Below are positions 45,565 to 55,674 of a DNA stretch of 64,000 bases, piece by piece. The notes beneath the pieces are model-generated. The model saw only the letters and a list, made by a program, of their open reading frames with translations. It made no database searches and was not told the origin of the DNA. The stretch comes from Comamonas thiooxydans. GTDB taxonomy: Bacteria; Pseudomonadota; Gammaproteobacteria; Burkholderiales; Burkholderiaceae_C. The stretch's first letter is position 1. Every line of letters starts with the position of its first letter. Position numbers and translations under genes: made by a program. Location of the stretch: NCBI RefSeq assembly GCF_002157685.2, contig NZ_AP026738.1:3100001-3164000 (forward strand), written 5' to 3'.

Positions 45565-45960
45565 TTTTTATGGCCACTCCCGTCCCGAAACTGGCACGCC
45601 CCTGCGTATGCGCGGGCAGCGTGCTAGGATGAAACACGGTGCCAGCCTTGAAAACCATAGCAGCTGGCGTCGCCTTTTCTGTCTTCGAGTCGATTTCAAC
45701 GTGAACATCATTCACAAGCGGCCAACGACCCACCCGGTCGCGTGGCAGGGCGCGGATCTGGCGGGCGCCCCCTCCCGGACTCATCGGCCATCCGCCGACA
45801 CCCTTGCCGCCATCGACGCCATGCGGGCCCGGTTCGGACAACACCTTGAGTCACTTTGGAACAAGGCGTCCCGCTCGGCCAAGGTCGCAGCCTCGTCCTG
45901 TTTTAATCCCTGCACAACAAAGCCCGACTAAGCTTGCAGACGATTTAGTTCGCCGCAATC
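45565..45960. other. Intergenic region upstream of the SulP gene
   Basis: Nearly 400 bases without a supported gene. It contains a partial copy of the palindromic repeat family (ATAGCAGCTGGCG near 45658). An open frame at 45608-45931 lacks coding character and recognisable motifs. Confidence 0.45.
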
Positions 45961-47685
45961 ATGACTTCCATGCAATCCCTGGCCCGATGGCTGCCCTTTC
46001 TTAATTGGCCCAAACCGACTTTCGGCCTGCTGCGCGGCGAATTCTGGGCCGGCTTGACCGTGGGCCTGATGTTGCTGCCCCAGGGCGTGGCTTACGCCGC
46101 GCTGGCGGGCATGCCGCTGATTACCGGCATCTATGCCTCCATCATTCCTGCTGCGGTGGCCATCCTCTTCAGCCCGTCGCCCCGCCTAGGCGTGGGGCCG
46201 ACGGCACTGAGCGCCTTGCTGATCGGCGCATCTCTGACCGGCATGGCCGAACCGGGCTCGGCCCAGTGGGTGGTACTCGCTGCATGGATGGCCATTCTGT
46301 CGGGCCTCGTTCAATGGAGTCTGGGCGTGGTACGCGCGGGTTGGCTGCTCAATCTGGTCACCTCGCCGGTACTGGCAGGTTTTACCCAGGCTGCTGCGCT
46401 GCTGATTCTGGCTTCGCAGTTGCCCACCCTGCTGGGCATGCGCGCCGACTGGTCCACCGTCTGGCATTCGCCGTCCATCTATCTGTTCAGCATCCAATCC
46501 ATCGCCTACGGCCTGGTCAGCATGGGCTTGCTGATGCTGGCCAAGAAATGGCGCCCTGCTTTTCCCTCGGCCATTTTCATCATCGGTCTGAGCGGGTTCA
46601 TCAGCTGGCTCACGGGCTTCGCCGATGGGGGCGGAGCCGTGATCGGCCACCTGCCTGCGGGGCTGCCCAGCTTCCAATGGCCCGGCATGCTGGACTGGGA
46701 GCAGTTCGGCGCCCTGGTCATGCCTGTGCTGGTCATCTCCCTGGTCAGCTTTCTGGAAACCGCGTCCAGCGCCCAGGTCGAGCATCAGCAGGCCGGCACG
46801 CGCTGGAACGAAAACCAGGATTTGATCGCCCAGGGCCTGTCCAAGATCAGCGCCGGCCTCTTCGGCAGCTTTGCCACCAGCGCATCTTTCTCACGCTCTG
46901 CCGTCAATCTGCTCGCAGGCGCCAGGACCGGCTATGCCAACGTCTTTTCCATTTTGCTGGTGGTTGTGGTCGTGCTCTGGTTCATTCCCTGGCTCTACCA
47001 TGTGCCGCAAGCAACGCTAGCTGCCATCGTAATCACCGCTGTACTCAACCTGGTCAAGCCCAGCGCGATTCTCAAGCTTTTCAGGATCTCCAAGGTCGAA
47101 GCCAGCATCAGCGTCGCCACGCTGGTGCTGACCATCGTCACCGCCCCACGCATGTACTGGGGTGTGTTCGCGGGCATCATGCTCAGCCAGGCTTACTACC
47201 TCTATCACCACCTGCACCCACGCATCATCGAGGTCGGCGAGCATCCCGACGGCAGCCTGCGCAGCCGCCTGCTTTGGCAATTGCCCCCTCTGGCACCTGA
47301 AGTCGTGGCTCTGCGCATGGATGCAGACCTGGACTTCGCCACGGCCACGGCACTTGAGCGCTACGCGGCCGATGCCCTGCAGCAAACGCCCCAGGCCAAA
47401 GACCTGGCACTGCTGATGCAGTCCATCAACAGCATAGACATCACCGGAGTCGAAACATTTGCCCGACTGGAACGCCTGGTCGCATTGCGCGGCGGTCTGC
47501 TGCACGTGGTCGGATTGAAGTTGCCGGCCGAGCAAAGGCTGGAACGCGCCGGACTGCTGCACAAGGAAGGCAGCCCCATCAGGCTCTATCGCACCGATGC
47601 CGACTTTCTGCGAACGCTTGGCAATTTCCCCACAGAACTGACTAGGATCAACGCTGACGAAAAGCCTACATCCACAAAAAGTTAG
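45961..47685 (+). CDS. SulP-family sulfate/anion permease with STAS domain
   Basis: Protein of 574 residues. The transmembrane core (about 25-425) has GLTVGLMLLPQGVAYAALAG and SPRLGVGPTALSALL, typical of SulP. The C-terminal cytoplasmic part (about 445-560) is a STAS domain (LALLMQSINSIDITGVETFARLE). It imports sulfate, bicarbonate or a related anion; the substrate is not determined by sequence. GTG of the GGDEF gene follows 41 bases later. Confidence 0.92.
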   Translation: MTSMQSLARWLPFLNWPKPTFGLLRGEFWAGLTVGLMLLPQGVAYAALAGMPLITGIYASIIPAAVAILFSPSPRLGVGPTALSALLIGASLTGMAEPGSAQWVVLAAWMAILSGLVQWSLGVVRAGWLLNLVTSPVLAGFTQAAALLILASQLPTLLGMRADWSTVWHSPSIYLFSIQSIAYGLVSMGLLMLAKKWRPAFPSAIFIIGLSGFISWLTGFADGGGAVIGHLPAGLPSFQWPGMLDWEQFGALVMPVLVISLVSFLETASSAQVEHQQAGTRWNENQDLIAQGLSKISAGLFGSFATSASFSRSAVNLLAGARTGYANVFSILLVVVVVLWFIPWLYHVPQATLAAIVITAVLNLVKPSAILKLFRISKVEASISVATLVLTIVTAPRMYWGVFAGIMLSQAYYLYHHLHPRIIEVGEHPDGSLRSRLLWQLPPLAPEVVALRMDADLDFATATALERYAADALQQTPQAKDLALLMQSINSIDITGVETFARLERLVALRGGLLHVVGLKLPAEQRLERAGLLHKEGSPIRLYRTDADFLRTLGNFPTELTRINADEKPTSTKS

Positions 47686-47725
47686 GGGGCGCTGCTACAC
47701 TGACGGTCATCATTGATAGTTTGTC

Positions 47726-48520
47726 GTGACTTCATCCGCCCCCCACCAATCCGTGTTTTTGCGCGATCTGCGCCTTGCCACCGCACACAATCTGGTGACT
47801 CGCGCGGGCGGTAGCGATAACCGTCTGCCCACCGACACTCCCACCCATTACCTGCAAGCACTGATTGATGGCTTGTGCGCACTGTCCTTGCGCGACCCCC
47901 TCACGGGGCTGGCCAACCGGCGCCATTTCCGCTCCGTGATCGAGCGCGAGATCGACCGCGTGGCCCGCTCCGGAGAAACCGCACTGCTGCTGATGCTGGA
48001 CATCGACCATTTCAAGCAGATCAACGACGAACACGGTCATATTGCTGGCGATATGGTGTTGCAATCCGTGGCACAGACCCTGTCGGAAATCATTCGCCCC
48101 ATGGACACCCTGGCGCGCTTCGGAGGCGAAGAATTTGCCATCGTGCTTCCGGTGTGCCCTGCGCATCAGGGCCGTGCGGTCGCCGAGCGTCTGCGCCAGG
48201 CCATCGAGAGCAACTCCATCGCTGTGTCCTCCGGCCAGTCGCTGAAGGTCACTGTGAGTATTGGCGGGGTCTACGCCCAGCAATGGATCCGCAGCACAGC
48301 GCAACTGTGGACCGAGCGCGCCGATCGCCAGCTCTATCTGGCCAAATCGGCGGGACGCAACTGCGTCTGCGTGGAGGATCCGCCCGACAGTACGGTGAGT
48401 GCCGAGGAAAAAAGCCTGCTTTTCAGCCCTTTGACTGCCTCTTCGTTAGAGGAAAATGTCTCTGACAATACAGCACCAGACGTAAACACCGACGCCGCAA
48501 GCCAGGTCATAACGCCTTGA
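47726..48520 (+). CDS. GGDEF-domain diguanylate cyclase
   Basis: Protein of 264 residues starting at GTG. The GGDEF domain (about 55-210) begins LRDPLTGLANRRHF, has the Mg-binding Asp in LMLDIDHFKQINDEHGH and the active-site loop FGGEEFAIVL (GGEEF). There is no membrane segment or recognised sensor domain in the 50-residue N-terminal part. It should make cyclic di-GMP. The C-terminal 45 residues are Ser/Asp-rich. Only 4 bases separate it from the FlhG-like gene. Confidence 0.9.
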   Translation: MTSSAPHQSVFLRDLRLATAHNLVTRAGGSDNRLPTDTPTHYLQALIDGLCALSLRDPLTGLANRRHFRSVIEREIDRVARSGETALLLMLDIDHFKQINDEHGHIAGDMVLQSVAQTLSEIIRPMDTLARFGGEEFAIVLPVCPAHQGRAVAERLRQAIESNSIAVSSGQSLKVTVSIGGVYAQQWIRSTAQLWTERADRQLYLAKSAGRNCVCVEDPPDSTVSAEEKSLLFSPLTASSLEENVSDNTAPDVNTDAASQVITP

Positions 48521-48524
48521 GACG

Positions 48525-49376
48525 ATGGACACCTTGGCCCCTCACCCTACTTTGCCCGCTCATATATCCATGGAAGATGCCCTGCGGGCGCCTGGCCGCA
48601 ACAAGCAGGCCCACATCATTGCCGTCACCAGCGGCAAAGGCGGTGTCGGCAAGACTTTCGTCTCGGCCAATCTGGCTGCTGCGCTGACGCGTCATGGCTT
48701 CAACGTGCTGGTATTGGACGCGGACCTGGGCCTGGCCAATCTGGATGTAGTGCTCAACCTCTACCCCAAGGTCACGCTGCACGATGTGTTCACGGGTCGC
48801 TCCACGCTGGAAGATGCCATTCTGACCACGCCGGGCGGTTATTCCGTGCTGCTGGCAGGCTCGGGCATGATCGAGTACTCGCGCCTCACCCCCGAGATTC
48901 GTTCCCAGTTCATGCGCACGGTGGAGCTGCTGCGCCCGCGCTATGACATCATCCTGCTCGACACCGGTGCCGGCATCTCGGATGTGGTGCTGTTCTCCGT
49001 CTCTCTGGCAACCGAAGTGCTGGTCGTGGCCACGCCCGAGCCCACTTCGCTGACCGATGCCTACGCCGCCATCAAGGTGCTGGCCCTGCAGCAAAAGCGC
49101 CAGCAAATCCGTCTGGTCATCAACCAGGCACAACGCCCCGGCGATGGCCGCGCCATCACGGGCCAGTTGCAGCAGGTGCTCAACCGCTTCGTGACCACCG
49201 AGTCCGGCCAGCCGCTGCAGCTGACCCACTGGGGCGATATTCCGGTCGACTCCGCCGTGCGCGAGGCCGTGATGCGTCGCCAGTTGCTGCTGCAGGCCAT
49301 GCCCGGAGCACCCGCATCCCTCGCAGTGGCACAGCTGTCCAATAAAATCAAGGCAGAGCTGACGGCCCCGGTCTGA
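48525..49376 (+). CDS. MinD/ParA-like ATPase, FlhG type
   Basis: Protein of 283 residues. The deviant Walker A motif TSGKGGVGKTF is at about 35-45, Walker A' is VLDADLGLANLDVVL, and switch I/II contain DIILLDTGAGI. This matches the FlhG/MotR branch, which controls flagellar number in many bacteria. No flagellar genes are visible nearby, so the role may differ here. The close spacing to the GGDEF gene suggests co-transcription and possible coupling of c-di-GMP to cell-pole or flagellar control. Confidence 0.82.
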   Translation: MDTLAPHPTLPAHISMEDALRAPGRNKQAHIIAVTSGKGGVGKTFVSANLAAALTRHGFNVLVLDADLGLANLDVVLNLYPKVTLHDVFTGRSTLEDAILTTPGGYSVLLAGSGMIEYSRLTPEIRSQFMRTVELLRPRYDIILLDTGAGISDVVLFSVSLATEVLVVATPEPTSLTDAYAAIKVLALQQKRQQIRLVINQAQRPGDGRAITGQLQQVLNRFVTTESGQPLQLTHWGDIPVDSAVREAVMRRQLLLQAMPGAPASLAVAQLSNKIKAELTAPV

Positions 49377-49426
49377 GCTGCATCACTGTCGATGCAGCGC
49401 CCGCGCGGCCGCCCCCGGATATCGAC

Positions 49427-50212
49427 GTGGCCGACATACTCAACATCTCCTGCTACAAATTCACGCCCCTGCCCGACGCCGACCAGCTGCGCCAGACGCT
49501 GCTGGAGCGTGCACATGACCTGAGCCTCAAGGGCACGGTGCTGCTGGCCGAAGAAGGCATCAACTTTTTCCTGGCCGGCCCTGCCGAAGCCGTTCGCAGT
49601 TTTGTGGACCAGCTGAAACAAGACCCGCGATTTGCCGATCTGGCTCCCAAGGAAAGCTGGTCCGAGACCGTACCCTTTCGCAAAATGCTGATCAAGGTCA
49701 AGAACGAGATCATCCGCATGGATCATCCCGCCATTCGACCCGCCCATGGCCGTGCGCCATCGGTCAGCCCGGCCACGCTGCGCCGCTGGCTGGAGCAAGG
49801 CCATGACGACGAGGGCCGTGAGGTGGTGACGCTGGACACGCGCAACGACTACGAAGTGGACGAAGGCGCGTTTGCCGGAACGATCGACTGGCGCCTGGGC
49901 AAGTTCACCGAATTCCCGCCCGCACTGCGCCAGCACAAGGACGAATTCGCCGGCAAGACCGTCGTCAGCTATTGCACTGGCGGCATCCGCTGCGAAAAGG
50001 CCGCCATCCTCATGCAGGACGAAGGTATCGAAAACGTCTACCAGCTCGAAGGCGGCATCCTCAAATATTTCGAGGAGACCGACGGCAAGTTCTACGACGG
50101 AGGCTGCTTCGTCTTTGACGGCCGCGACTCGCTGGGCACCGACCTGTCACGCACCGAGCTGGTTCACCCCCGCCCCATCAAAAAGCATCTGATGGAACAA
50201 GACGCAGAGTAA
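49427..50212 (+). CDS. trhO: tRNA uridine-34 hydroxylase TrhO (rhodanese family)
   Basis: Protein of 261 residues starting at GTG. The N-terminal ferredoxin-like domain (GTVLLAEEGINFFLAG) and central rhodanese domain with the catalytic Cys in SYCTGGIRCEKAA are diagnostic of the YceA/TrhO family. It makes 5-hydroxyuridine at position 34 of some tRNAs in an oxygen-dependent reaction. It is cytoplasmic. It lies 50 bases after the FlhG-like gene and may be in the same transcript. Confidence 0.92.
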   Translation: MADILNISCYKFTPLPDADQLRQTLLERAHDLSLKGTVLLAEEGINFFLAGPAEAVRSFVDQLKQDPRFADLAPKESWSETVPFRKMLIKVKNEIIRMDHPAIRPAHGRAPSVSPATLRRWLEQGHDDEGREVVTLDTRNDYEVDEGAFAGTIDWRLGKFTEFPPALRQHKDEFAGKTVVSYCTGGIRCEKAAILMQDEGIENVYQLEGGILKYFEETDGKFYDGGCFVFDGRDSLGTDLSRTELVHPRPIKKHLMEQDAE

Positions 50213-50251
50213 GAAGCGCCAAGGTGGCGCTCAGCGCTACTATCAAAAACT

Positions 50252-50329
50252 AAGCGGCTAGCGCTGGCTCTGAATAAGTTTCAGAAATATTTAGCCCTGA
50301 AACTTCTATAAAACCAGCGCTAGCCGCTT
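50252..50329. repeat. Nested palindromic repeat, about 80 bp
   Basis: Outer arms AAGCGGCTAGCGCTGG (50252-50267) and CCAGCGCTAGCCGCTT (50314-50329) are a perfect 16-base inverted repeat. Inside, AGTTTCAG (50277-50284) pairs with CTGAAACT (50297-50304). It lies between convergent genes and may serve as bidirectional terminator. The size and structure suggest a MITE-like dispersed repeat. Confidence 0.8.
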
Positions 50330-50361
50330 TTAATTGGATAGCACCCAACTTAGCTGAACGC

Positions 50362-50916
50362 TTATCTGGCCCAGCGCGCTGCGGCCTTGGCCACGCGCTC
50401 GCCAAACTGGCGTGCGGTTTCCAGATCACCGCCGGCCATCTCGCCGGCCGATGAGTCAGAGGGCGACTGCGCCATGGCACCGCAGAAGCTGCCCATCCAG
50501 TTCACATCGTTGCGCTGGGCGGCCTTGGTGTTCGAAGGCAGCAGGCCCAGTCCCACCCACACGCCGCCATGCTGCATGGCCAGGTGGTAGAAATAATCGA
50601 GCGTGACCTGCTTGTCGCCCTGCACACTCGCGCTGTTGGTAAAGCCGGCAAACAGCTTGTCCTTCCAGGCCTGGGCAAACCAGGCCTTGGACGAGGCATC
50701 GGCAAATTTCTTGAATTGCCAGCTCGGAGCGGCCATATAGGTCGGCGCGCCGAAGACGATGGCATCGGCCGCGGCCAGCTGCTCCCAGCCGCCCTCGGGC
50801 AGATTGCCATCGGCGTCGATGGCCAGCAGTTGTGCGCCCGCGCCCTGGGCCACGGATTGCGCCATGCGCTGGGTATGGCCGTAGCCGGAGTGGTAGACCA
50901 CAACGATATTGCTCAT
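50362..50916 (-). CDS. Flavodoxin-like NAD(P)H oxidoreductase (WrbA-type fold)
   Basis: Protein of 184 residues from ATG 50916, which has GGAAAGAAG ahead of it. The flavodoxin FMN loop is IVVVYHSGYGHTQRMAQ at the N-terminus, and the APTYMAAPSWQFKKFAD segment matches the WrbA/flavodoxin family. It likely reduces quinones or other acceptors with FMN. The neighbours are DoxX and pirin genes on the same strand, a common redox-stress grouping. Confidence 0.85.
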   Translation of the reverse strand: MSNIVVVYHSGYGHTQRMAQSVAQGAGAQLLAIDADGNLPEGGWEQLAAADAIVFGAPTYMAAPSWQFKKFADASSKAWFAQAWKDKLFAGFTNSASVQGDKQVTLDYFYHLAMQHGGVWVGLGLLPSNTKAAQRNDVNWMGSFCGAMAQSPSDSSAGEMAGGDLETARQFGERVAKAAARWAR

Positions 50917-51086
50917 GATTTCTTCTTTCCTGCTTGCGTCGGCGCGGCCATCCGCCGCACCATCCTGTATCTGTGCCAAATAAAGGCCCGCCGGATTGAC
51001 ACCCGGCGGGCCTTGTCTTCCGAAAGCGCGCTAGCTTATCAAAGCTATGACCGCTTGCGCACTTTCAGCTTGTGCTGCCTCATGCT

Positions 51087-51494
51087 TCAGCCTTTGCGGG
51101 CGTCCATGCTCCAGGCGCCTGCTCCATGAGCCGCATAACCAAGCAGGCCCCCGACCACGGCGATGTTCTTCCAGAACAGCAACTGCTGCATCATGGCGGC
51201 CTCTGCAGGCACGCCCCAGAAGTTATGGAAGAAGAAGCTGGCGATCAGCGTGAAGAATCCCAGGATCAAGGCCGCGCAGCGCGTGTGCCAGCCCAGCAAT
51301 ATGGCCAGACCGCCCACGATCTCGATCACCAGGCCCACCGCCACCGCCACCTGGGGCATGGGCATGCCCGCCGATGCTGCATAACCCACGGTGCCCGCAA
51401 AGCCGCTGATTTTCTGAATGCCTGCTGGCAGAAACAGCAGGGCAATCAGCACACGGCCTGCCAAGTCCAGAGGATTTCGCAATTGATTCAACAT
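51087..51494 (-). CDS. DoxX-family membrane protein
   Basis: Protein of 135 residues with four hydrophobic helices. The first has GRVLIALLFLPAGIQKI and the third AALILGFFTLIASFFFH, as in DoxX. The start at 51494 is fixed by TGGAG 6 bases upstream; an earlier ATG adds five residues. The function is not well defined in the family; links to redox stress are reported. It lies between the flavodoxin-like and pirin genes. Confidence 0.85.
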   Translation of the reverse strand: MLNQLRNPLDLAGRVLIALLFLPAGIQKISGFAGTVGYAASAGMPMPQVAVAVGLVIEIVGGLAILLGWHTRCAALILGFFTLIASFFFHNFWGVPAEAAMMQQLLFWKNIAVVGGLLGYAAHGAGAWSMDARKG

Positions 51495-51563
51495 TTCAAC
51501 TCCAGTCATTGCGACCCAGGGCCGCGTTGGTTCATATCAGCACAAGCCTTGAAATCGTCAGAC

Positions 51564-52265
51564 TCAAGGTTCCAGGTCAAACACCAGAACTTCCGCAGCC
51601 CGGCCATTGGCAAGGCGCAGGCGCTCCTCATTTTCAATAAGTGCAGCGTCACCGCTTGTCAGCTTTTGTCCATTCACGTCCAGCTCGCCACGCACCAGGT
51701 GCACATAGGTCTTGCGACCGGCCGGCAGGGCCACATCGGCAGCCTCCTCTGCATCGAACAGACCGGCATACAAGCGTGCATCGGCATTCATGGGAACCGA
51801 GCCCTCGGCACCATCGGGTGAAGCCACCAGACACAGACGTCCACGCTTTTGCGCCTCGCTGAATGTCTTCTGGGCATAACCTGGCTCGATACCTGTGCAT
51901 GCGGGCAGCAGCCAGATCTGCAGAAAGTGCGTGGTCTGCTCCTTGGCGTAGTTCTGCTCGCTGTGCACCACCCCCGAGCCCGCGCTCATGCGCTGCACCT
52001 CTCCAGGCAGGATGGGGGTCTCATTGCCCATGCTGTCCTTGTGCGAGAGCGCACCTTCGAGCACATAGCTGATGATTTCCATATCACGGTGGCCGTGCGA
52101 GCCAAAGCCCGTTCCGGGGGCAATCCGATCTTCGTTGATCACGCGCAGATTGCCGAACCCCATATGGCGCGGGTCGTAGTAACCGGCAAACGAAAAGCTG
52201 TGATAGGACTTGAGCCAGCCGTGGTCGGCGTAGCCGCGTTCCTGGGATTTGCGCAGAGTCATCAT
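51564..52265 (-). CDS. Pirin-family protein
   Basis: Bicupin protein of 233 residues from ATG 52265, with AAAGGAAG ahead of it. The metal-binding first cupin has HGHRDMEIISYVLEG and the following SAGSGVVHSE, with the expected His and Glu ligands. Bacterial pirins include quercetinases, but the substrate here is unknown. It is divergent from a LysR gene, which is a likely regulator. Confidence 0.88.
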   Translation of the reverse strand: MMTLRKSQERGYADHGWLKSYHSFSFAGYYDPRHMGFGNLRVINEDRIAPGTGFGSHGHRDMEIISYVLEGALSHKDSMGNETPILPGEVQRMSAGSGVVHSEQNYAKEQTTHFLQIWLLPACTGIEPGYAQKTFSEAQKRGRLCLVASPDGAEGSVPMNADARLYAGLFDAEEAADVALPAGRKTYVHLVRGELDVNGQKLTSGDAALIENEERLRLANGRAAEVLVFDLEP

Positions 52266-52386
52266 GGTGTGCTTCCTTTCGTTCAAGTGACTGTCTCTAT
52301 GGGCTCTACTGTAGAAGTCGCCTGCCAGGCTGTGGCTGAACGGCGTTGATGGCATCATTCAAACTGTTTGAATCATCAATCTCACC

Positions 52387-53325
52387 ATGCCCAGCTCCCG
52401 CGATGTGCTCACCCCCGACAGCCTGGCCATGCTGCAGGCCATTGCCGAAACCGGCAGCTTTGCCGCCGCAGCGCGCTCCCTGGGCCTGGTGCCAAGTGCA
52501 CTGACCTACCGCGTGCGCCAGATCGAAGATGCGCTCGATGTGCTGCTGTTTGACCGCAGCTCGCGCCATGCCCAGGCTACGGAGGCCGGCCAGGCCTTGC
52601 TGCGCGAAGGCGCCCGCCTGCTGCAGGAGATCGACGCCGTGGCGCACCGCGTCAAGCGTGTGGCCACGGGCTGGGAGCCGCAGCTGACCATCGTCATCGA
52701 CGGGGCCGTGGCCCGCACGCCCATCTTCGAGCTGGTCGAAGCCTTCTATGCGCTGACTCCGCCCACCACGCTTAAGCTGCGTGACGGCATTCTCAACGGC
52801 ACACTGGAAGTGCTGACCAGCGGCCATGCCGATCTGGCCATTGGCGTGGCGGTCAACACCAGCAATGTCTCCGAGCTGCAGACGCGCGAGATCGGGGAGA
52901 TAGATTTCGTCTTCGCCGTCGCGCCGCACCACCCCCTGGCCAGACTCGATGAGCCGCTGTCCGACGAATTGCTGCTGCAGCATCGCATGGTGGCCGTGGC
53001 CGACTCGGGCGTGCGCAGCAACACCAGCTTTGGCCTGGTCAACGGCCAGGACGTGCTTACCGTGGACAGCATGCAGGCCAAGCTGGAGGCCCAGATACGC
53101 GGCATTGGCGCCGGCTTTCTGCCACGCGGCATGGTTCAGGCCTATCTCGATGCAGGCCTGCTGGTCACAAGACAGGTGCAGCGCGCCAGTCGCAATCTGC
53201 GCCTGCACTATGCATGGCCCGGCCCCGCCCACCGCACGCCAGGACGCGCCCTTCAGTGGTGGCTGACGCAACTGGAAAGCCCCGCTACGCGCAAGGCGCT
53301 TATGGAAAACCATCACCGTCAATAA
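52387..53325 (+). CDS. LysR-family transcriptional regulator
   Basis: Protein of 312 residues. The helix-turn-helix is at about 12-70 (AETGSFAAAARSLGLVPSAL then TYRVRQIEDALDVLLFDRS). The effector domain occupies about 95-300. It is divergent from the pirin gene, with 121 bases between starts, and is the probable controller of the pirin-DoxX-flavodoxin set. The effector is unknown. Confidence 0.9.
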   Translation: MPSSRDVLTPDSLAMLQAIAETGSFAAAARSLGLVPSALTYRVRQIEDALDVLLFDRSSRHAQATEAGQALLREGARLLQEIDAVAHRVKRVATGWEPQLTIVIDGAVARTPIFELVEAFYALTPPTTLKLRDGILNGTLEVLTSGHADLAIGVAVNTSNVSELQTREIGEIDFVFAVAPHHPLARLDEPLSDELLLQHRMVAVADSGVRSNTSFGLVNGQDVLTVDSMQAKLEAQIRGIGAGFLPRGMVQAYLDAGLLVTRQVQRASRNLRLHYAWPGPAHRTPGRALQWWLTQLESPATRKALMENHHRQ

Positions 53326-53399
53326 GCTGCTGCGCATCGCAGCCATCACGCGGGAGGTGTAGAGTGAGTTGCGCTGCAACAATTCAGCACAAGCAGCAC

Positions 53400-53440
53400 T
53401 TGCTATCTTTTGGATAGCTGCTACGCTAGAACTCAAACGG
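53400..53440. repeat. Partial copy of the palindromic repeat family
   Basis: GGATAGCTGCTACGCTAG near 53413 resembles one arm of the repeat at 38770 (ATAGCTGCTAACGCTT). Only one arm is recognisable. Confidence 0.4.
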
Positions 53441-53458
53441 TGTCGAAAAGGCTTTTTC

Positions 53459-54574
53459 ATGAATGCTTCCCGCACTCGCGCGTCCGCAACTGCCTCCGCT
53501 TCTTCCCCTTCCCCGCATACCGGCGCCAAGCGCATTGCCGTCATCGGCGCGGGCATTGCAGGTCTGGCCTGTGCCCGCACGCTGCTGCAGGCCGGGCACG
53601 ACGTCCATGTCTATGAGAGCCTGACCCAGGCCGGCGGACGCATGCGCTCGGTCAGCGGCCCCTACGGCAGCTTTGACATCGGCGCCCAGTTCTTCACCGT
53701 ACGCGACCCGCGCTTTCAGCAAGTGCTGGATACCACGCCCGGCAATCTGCGCGCCTGGAGCCTGAACAGCGTGCAGACCCGCAACGCCCAGGGCCGCAGA
53801 GTCGACAAGCACACGCCGGTGCGCGAGACCCACTGGGTCGGCATGCCCGATATGCAGTCCCTGCCACTGGCCTGGGCTGCGCCGCTATGGGATGCAGGAC
53901 GCCTGCATCTGGGCCAGTCCCTGCGCGCCATGAGCCACCACATTGCCAGCGGCAGCCACCACAGCCGCCACCAATGGTCCCTGATGCTGGATACCGAAGA
54001 CCACGGCCCGCAGATTGCTGCCGACTTCGACGCCGTGGTGCTGGCAGTGCCGGCGCCCGTGGCCGCGCAGCTGCTGCAGACCGCGCCGCAGGGTGCGGCC
54101 CTGGCCAGGACCCTGGCCCCTGTGGAAATGGCCCCCTGCTGGGCCATGACGCTGTCCTACCCCATGGCCGCGCAGGCCGGACTGACCACACTGGGCCCGC
54201 AGTGGAATGCCGCACGCAGCACGCATGAGCGCGTTGCCTGGGTGGCCCGCGAGTCTTCCAAACCCGGTCGCGCCCAGACCGAGCGCTGGACGATTCATGC
54301 CAACCCGCTGTGGTCCAACGAGCACCGCCACGACGACGCCACGCGCGTGCTTGCCAAGCTGCAAAAGGCCTTCGGCGAGATCACGGGCATCCGCGTTGCA
54401 CCGCGCCATGCCAGCGTCTACCTCTGGCAGCATGCCCAGACGCTGGCGCCCCTGGGCAGGCCGTTCAGCCACGACCCCTCGGTCGGCCTGAGCCTGTGCG
54501 GGGACTGGTGCCTAGGCATGCGGGTGGAAGACGCTTTTGTCTCGGGTCTGGAAATGGGGCTGGCCCTGGCCTGA
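53459..54574 (+). CDS. FAD-dependent amine oxidase/renalase-like protein
   Basis: Protein of 371 residues from ATG 53459. After a low-complexity N-terminus it has the Rossmann FAD motif [18 protein letters not shown], the GG-doublet motif QAGGRMRSV and a C-terminal FAD contact ([19 protein letters not shown]). This is the layout of the renalase-like NAD(P)-binding group within the flavin monoamine oxidases. The substrate is unknown. It is followed 29 bases later by gluQ. Confidence 0.88.
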   Translation: MNASRTRASATASASSPSPHTGAKRIAVIGAGIAGLACARTLLQAGHDVHVYESLTQAGGRMRSVSGPYGSFDIGAQFFTVRDPRFQQVLDTTPGNLRAWSLNSVQTRNAQGRRVDKHTPVRETHWVGMPDMQSLPLAWAAPLWDAGRLHLGQSLRAMSHHIASGSHHSRHQWSLMLDTEDHGPQIAADFDAVVLAVPAPVAAQLLQTAPQGAALARTLAPVEMAPCWAMTLSYPMAAQAGLTTLGPQWNAARSTHERVAWVARESSKPGRAQTERWTIHANPLWSNEHRHDDATRVLAKLQKAFGEITGIRVAPRHASVYLWQHAQTLAPLGRPFSHDPSVGLSLCGDWCLGMRVEDAFVSGLEMGLALA

Positions 54575-54603
54575 GCCAACTGCGCGCAGTCAAGGGGCGT
54601 AAG

Positions 54604-55674
54604 ATGGCGTCCCTCATGACTGCGGCCCTCTCCCGTCCCTCCTCCAGCGGTCCCTGTACGGGGCCGTATATCGGGCGCTTTGCGCCCTCTCCCACCGGGC
54701 CGCTGCATGCCGGCTCTCTGGTCGCAGCGCTGGCCAGCTGGCTGGATGCACGCGCCCACCGCGGACGCTGGCTGATTCGCATCGAAGACATCGATCCACC
54801 ACGCTGCCAGGCAGGCGCCGACCAGGAAATCCTGCGCCAGCTGGCCGCCTGCGGCCTGCACTCCGATGCCCCCGTGGTCTGGCAGTCGCAACGCCATGCA
54901 CTCTATGAAAAAGCCCTGCAACAGCTGCAGGCGCAAAAAATGGCCTACCCCTGCGGCTGCACGCGCAAGGATATCGAAGCCGCCTGGCAGGCACAGGGAC
55001 TGGCTCACGAGCGCCATGTGGAGCGACCCTACCCCGGAACCTGCCGTCATGGCCTGCAAGGCAAGCCGGCCAGAGCCTGGCGCTTTGCGCTGGAGCAGCA
55101 GGTGCATGAATTACAAGAAAATCAGCCCCAAACACCCTACCAACAAGCGCAAGCAGCTACGCAAAGCAAAGCAATCGGGCACTCTTTCCTGGAAAGCAAG
55201 CGCCCCGTGCTGCACTGGCAGGACCGGCGTCTGGGCGCGCAGCAGCAAGACCTGCTCGCCAGCGTCGGCGACTTTGTGCTGCGCCGAGCGGACGGGCTCT
55301 GGGCCTACCAGCTGGCCGTGGTCGTCGACGATGCCGAGCAAGCCATCACCGATGTGGTGCGCGGCGAAGACCTGGCAGACAACACCCCGCGCCAGCTAAT
55401 GCTGCAGTGCGCCCTGGGCCTGCCCCAGCCGCGCTATCTGCACACGCCGCTGGTCTGTATGGAAAACGGAGAAAAGCTCTCCAAACAGCATGGCGCACCG
55501 GCCGTGGATGTCAGCCAGCCGCTGACCGTGCTTTCTGGCGCGGCGCAGCAGCTCGGCCTGCCACAAGCGCCCGCAGTCGCATCCTGCAGCAGCGAAAGCC
55601 CCGCAAGCGCCTTGCCTTTGGCGCTGGACTTCTGGGTCCGGTGCTGGCGCCAAACCTACAATATCGCCCCGTGA
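54604..55674 (+). CDS. gluQ: Glutamyl-Q tRNA(Asp) synthetase
   Basis: Protein of 356 residues; a second ATG at 54616 is possible. The class I signature is [15 protein letters not shown] (HIGH equivalent), and KLSKQHGA is the KMSKS equivalent. The zinc site lies in CGCTRKD and TCRHG. It lacks the anticodon-binding domain, as expected for GluQ (YadB), which attaches glutamate to queuosine in tRNA(Asp). The protein is a little longer than the usual 290-320 residues. It overlaps trmB if that gene starts at GTG 55671. Confidence 0.92.
   Translation: MASLMTAALSRPSSSGPCTGPYIGRFAPSPTGPLHAGSLVAALASWLDARAHRGRWLIRIEDIDPPRCQAGADQEILRQLAACGLHSDAPVVWQSQRHALYEKALQQLQAQKMAYPCGCTRKDIEAAWQAQGLAHERHVERPYPGTCRHGLQGKPARAWRFALEQQVHELQENQPQTPYQQAQAATQSKAIGHSFLESKRPVLHWQDRRLGAQQQDLLASVGDFVLRRADGLWAYQLAVVVDDAEQAITDVVRGEDLADNTPRQLMLQCALGLPQPRYLHTPLVCMENGEKLSKQHGAPAVDVSQPLTVLSGAAQQLGLPQAPAVASCSSESPASALPLALDFWVRCWRQTYNIAP

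Noticed and set aside
45608..45931. 107-codon frame upstream of the SulP gene
   Set aside because: Lies over a partial repeat and has no domain or coding bias.
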